Below are positions 48,981 through 51,121 of a stretch of 51,121 nt of DNA, piece after piece. The notes below the pieces were generated by a model. That model did not search any database. It was not told the origin of the DNA and saw only the letters and a program-made list of their open reading frames with translations. Source of the DNA: an uncultured Oscillospiraceae bacterium (GTDB taxonomy: Bacteria; Bacillota; Clostridia; Oscillospirales; Acutalibacteraceae). Made by a program: the position numbers and the translations under genes. The stretch covers positions 1 through 51,121 of the forward strand of contig UQQZ01000009.1 of NCBI GenBank assembly GCA_900543305.1, written 5' to 3'. How positions within the stretch are numbered: position 1 is the stretch's first letter; the number at the start of each line of letters is the position of its first letter.

Positions 48981-49059
48981 TATTCACTCTGACCTCATAG
49001 GCTTTTCCCTCAAGGATCGCCTCGCCGTCGGTGACTAGACTTGCCCTACTCTGGTTGGT

Positions 49060-49959
49060 TCAAGCGGAAAGGAACTGCATCAATTCATCCTTTCTGGCAG
49101 CAAAATCTCGCAGCCCAAGCTGATAAAGCTCTCGTTCCGATTCCTCTTTCATAGTATAGGTCCCCACATGAAGGGGCTCACTGGCAGCAAAAACAAAAGC
49201 AACACCCTCCCGCTCCAGGGAAAACACATCTTTCATGTTGGCGTTGTACACCATATGCCTTCGGTCAATGGCCTCCACAATGTTGGGATAGGCGCGGCAA
49301 GCCCGGTGGTACAGTGGCCGCATACTCTGGGGTTTTCGAACATAATCCCGGTTCTTGGACAAAATCACCACCAGTTTTTTGCATCCCTGCTCCAAGGCGT
49401 GGCGAACCGGAATGGCGTCGGTCAAGCCTCCATCGAAATAGGGCGTCCCATTTAACTCCACCGGATGACATACGACGGGAATGGCGCTGGAAGCCATAAT
49501 CAGCCGGTAGTCGTCCTGTTTCATCATCTCCCTGCCGAAGTATTCCGGCTTTCCCGTCAAAGCGTTTGTCACCACCACTTGATACTCTGTAGGGTTCTTC
49601 ATCAAAGCAGGAAAATCCAAGGGGTCTTCCCCGTCGGCACGGGTCAGATCTCCGTAAATATACTTTAGGCCAAACAGGTCGCCTGTTTTCAAAAGACTTT
49701 TGAATCCAAAATAGTTGGAAGAGTGGATATGATCGGTGAAAAAGCGAAGGTTTCGCTCCTTCTGTCCAGCCAGGTAAGAGGCCAAATTGCCCGATCCAGC
49801 GGACGCGCCGATGCAGTAATCAAAGGTTATATGTGCATCGAGAAAGGCATCCAGAATTCCGGCATTGTAGGCGCATTTCATGCCGCCCCCTTCTACCACC
49901 AAACCAACTTTTTCCTGTGGGTTCACCGTCAACATCCCCTTATCAGTTGCTTTCCCCAT
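49060..49959 (-). CDS. Patatin-like phospholipase
   Basis: A 299-residue RssA/YjjU-like serine hydrolase. The oxyanion loop is VVEGGGMKCAYNAG, the nucleophile GASAGSG, and the catalytic Asp lies in DGGLTDAIP. No signal peptide. It should act on lipid acyl esters near the membrane. The start is uncertain: ATG 49959 is used; ATG 49935 and a longer in-frame reading to 50016 are possible. It follows the HxlR gene on the same strand by about 70 bases. Confidence 0.9.
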   Translation of the reverse strand: MGKATDKGMLTVNPQEKVGLVVEGGGMKCAYNAGILDAFLDAHITFDYCIGASAGSGNLASYLAGQKERNLRFFTDHIHSSNYFGFKSLLKTGDLFGLKYIYGDLTRADGEDPLDFPALMKNPTEYQVVVTNALTGKPEYFGREMMKQDDYRLIMASSAIPVVCHPVELNGTPYFDGGLTDAIPVRHALEQGCKKLVVILSKNRDYVRKPQSMRPLYHRACRAYPNIVEAIDRRHMVYNANMKDVFSLEREGVAFVFAASEPLHVGTYTMKEESERELYQLGLRDFAARKDELMQFLSA

Positions 49960-50029
49960 TTTATTTCCGTTCCCTTCCGTCGATTCCCCACAATACTTTT
50001 CGAGGATGGACTCCAAAGCTGTCTGTGGA

Positions 50030-50374
50030 TTACAATCTATTATTTTCGCCCCAGTCGCACATCTGGTCCAAAATGGGAATCAAGGATCTCCCCCGCTCTG
50101 TCAGACTGTATTCCACTTTGGGTGGGATTTGGGGGTACTCCTCTCTATGTATCAACTGATCTGCTTCCAATTCCTTCAAAGTAGAACTGAGGGTCTTGTA
50201 AGAGATTCCCCCAATATACTTCTTCATCTCGTTAAACCGTACCACCCCAAAACACATGAGCGTATACAGGATAGTCATTTTGTACTTTCCGTTAATCAAG
50301 GACAAGGTGTAGCTGAATCCGGTATCTGCAAGATTGGCGTTGGAAATGCATACTTGGTAGGCTTCTTTCTCCAT
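50030..50374 (-). CDS. HxlR-family regulator
   Basis: A 114-residue winged-helix regulator of the HxlR/YodB type: the HTH spans FNEMKKYIGGISYKTLSSTL, followed by LEADQLIHREEYPQIPPKVE and YSLTERG. Family members often sense electrophiles, quinones or disulfide stress through one Cys; here there are several (VCISNAN, MCFG, CDW). It is divergent from an FMN reductase gene with a palindrome between, the usual pair for a quinone or oxidative response. Confidence 0.9.
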   Translation of the reverse strand: MEKEAYQVCISNANLADTGFSYTLSLINGKYKMTILYTLMCFGVVRFNEMKKYIGGISYKTLSSTLKELEADQLIHREEYPQIPPKVEYSLTERGRSLIPILDQMCDWGENNRL

Positions 50375-50416
50375 CAAAAACCACTTTCCTTTAGGTTAGT
50401 ATTACACTGGGCTGAT

Positions 50417-50468
50417 AGTATCGCACTTTTATGTGCGTACTTGTTTTTTCTTATATTCTAGCTATGAT
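50417..50468 (+). promoter_or_regulatory. HxlR operator and FMN-reductase promoter
   Basis: An interrupted dyad AGTA-t-CGCAC (50417-50426) / GTGCG-TACT (50433-50441) overlaps the start of TTGTTT (50441-50446), a -35; TATGAT (50463-50468) follows after 16 bases. Binding would block this promoter. Confidence 0.55.
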
Positions 50469-50520
50469 TATACTGTCACTTATCCCAGAAGTCAATCGAC
50501 ACAACAAGGAGGATTTCAAC

Positions 50521-51066
50521 ATGGGTAAAAACATTGTAGTCATTACGGGAAGCCCCAGAAAAAACGGCAACAGCTTTGCTATGACCGACAGTTTTATCAA
50601 AGCGGCAGAGGCCAAAGGCCACTCGGTGGTTCGGTTTGACGCTGCTCTCATGAAGATCGGTGGCTGCCGCGCCTGTGAGACTTGCTTCAAGACAGGAAAA
50701 GCCTGTTCGTTTGATGACGATTTCAACCTGATCGCCCCCGAGATCTTGAAGGCAGACGCCATCGTCTTTACCATGCCGGTGTATTGGTACTCCATTCCGG
50801 CTCAGATCAAAGGCGTTATCGACAGAATCTACTCCCTGGTGGTGGGCGGAAAAGACATCGCCGGAAAAGAGTGCGCTTTGATTGCCTGCTGTGAGGAGAA
50901 AGACATGTCCGTTTTGGACGGCGTACGCGTGCCCATGGAACGGACTGCCGCTTTGAACAAGTGGACCATGGTGGGAGAGGTTCTGGTACCCGGCGTCCTG
51001 CAGCCCGGCGATGTAGACAACACCGATGGATGTCAGCAGGCAGCCGCTCTGGCAGATAAAATCTAA
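50521..51066 (+). CDS. NADPH-dependent FMN reductase/Fe-S flavoprotein
   Basis: A 181-residue flavodoxin-fold reductase. The FMN phosphate loop is ITGSPRKNGNSF, then CRACETCFKTGKAC (Cys pattern as in iron-sulfur flavoproteins, although the fold is otherwise that of the NADPH:FMN reductases) and MPVYWYSIPAQIKGVIDR. It should reduce quinones or flavins with NAD(P)H. AGGAGG precedes the ATG. Divergent from the HxlR gene. Confidence 0.93.
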   Translation: MGKNIVVITGSPRKNGNSFAMTDSFIKAAEAKGHSVVRFDAALMKIGGCRACETCFKTGKACSFDDDFNLIAPEILKADAIVFTMPVYWYSIPAQIKGVIDRIYSLVVGGKDIAGKECALIACCEEKDMSVLDGVRVPMERTAALNKWTMVGEVLVPGVLQPGDVDNTDGCQQAAALADKI

Positions 51067-51121
51067 GGCAATACCGCACAGAAAAGTAGGCGCGATACTG
51101 CCAGAAGTGATATAATAAGAC

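Noticed and set aside
1..51121. CRISPR arrays, tRNA or rRNA genes, insertion sequences
   Set aside because: No regularly spaced repeats, cloverleaf sequences, ribosomal RNA signatures or transposase frames were recognised by eye.

Overview
The window looks like chromosome of an anaerobic, Gram-positive gut Clostridia, most likely Oscillospiraceae or a close relative. The reasons are the strong purine-rich ribosome sites, roughly even base composition, Fe-S and flavin redox enzymes of strict anaerobes, a Clostridia-type YolD/DNA polymerase Y cassette, ArsR/MerR/HxlR/TetR/LysR regulators beside the genes they probably control, and an Oscillospiraceae-style surface locus. No tRNA, rRNA or CRISPR array was seen. 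This placement is inference from content; no database search was possible.

Layout. 0.1-2.9 kb: a membrane-tethered sigma-like protein diverges from an OmpR-type two-component system; direct repeats in the shared region look like the regulator's binding site. 3.0-5.3 kb: a TIGR04076 protein, short-chain dehydrogenase and SGNH hydrolase behind a structured leader, then a small acidic protein. 5.5-10.3 kb: YczE-like membrane protein, thioesterase, an SOS-controlled translesion polymerase cassette and a membrane phosphoesterase. 10.4-25.7 kb is a redox island. Two old-yellow-enzyme/BaiCD-like reductases, one under a MerR and one beside a TetR regulator, flank an operon that couples a molybdopterin oxidoreductase to an NADH-oxidising module (NuoE-like, NuoF-like and [FeFe]-hydrogenase-like subunits). 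Next to it sit a Moco-riboswitch-like leader, an ECF-type membrane protein, a sulfite-oxidase-fold protein and a MobA fusion. The molybdoenzyme lacks a recognisable Cys/Sec metal ligand, the hydrogenase-like subunit has lost its H-cluster motifs, and the NuoF-like gene carries an in-frame TGA where the family has Trp.

25.8-31.5 kb: an ArsR/permease/thioredoxin operon, a cation-diffusion-facilitator gene under a clear NiCo (czcD) riboswitch, and a LysR regulator with a MetE-like methyltransferase. 31.5-44.2 kb is one long minus-strand operon, most genes joined by 1-4 base overlaps. It mixes exopolysaccharide assembly genes (LytR-CpsA-Psr ligase, two Wzz/BY-kinase fusions, CpsB phosphatase, Ig-like surface protein) with a peptide-modification set (nucleotidyltransferase, PqqD-like recognition protein, radical SAM/SPASM enzyme, a possible precursor, HPr-kinase-like kinase, ABC exporter). 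That tailoring set resembles the paeninodin lasso-peptide genes but has no lasso cyclase or protease and adds a radical SAM enzyme. No glycosyltransferase is present. Upstream are two tyrosine recombinases, one intact and one degenerate, separated by a segment with a promoter pointing away from the operon and bounded by imperfect inverted repeats, which suggests phase variation.

45.6-51.1 kb: Fe-S aldo/keto reductase, cyclophilin-like lipoprotein, a DUF362 pseudogene with a LysR regulator, a patatin-like lipase, and an HxlR regulator divergent from an FMN reductase. The candidates for an undescribed system are the radical SAM peptide operon under a possibly invertible promoter (about 31.5-45.3 kb) and the NADH-linked molybdoenzyme operon with its own cofactor riboswitch (about 14-22 kb).
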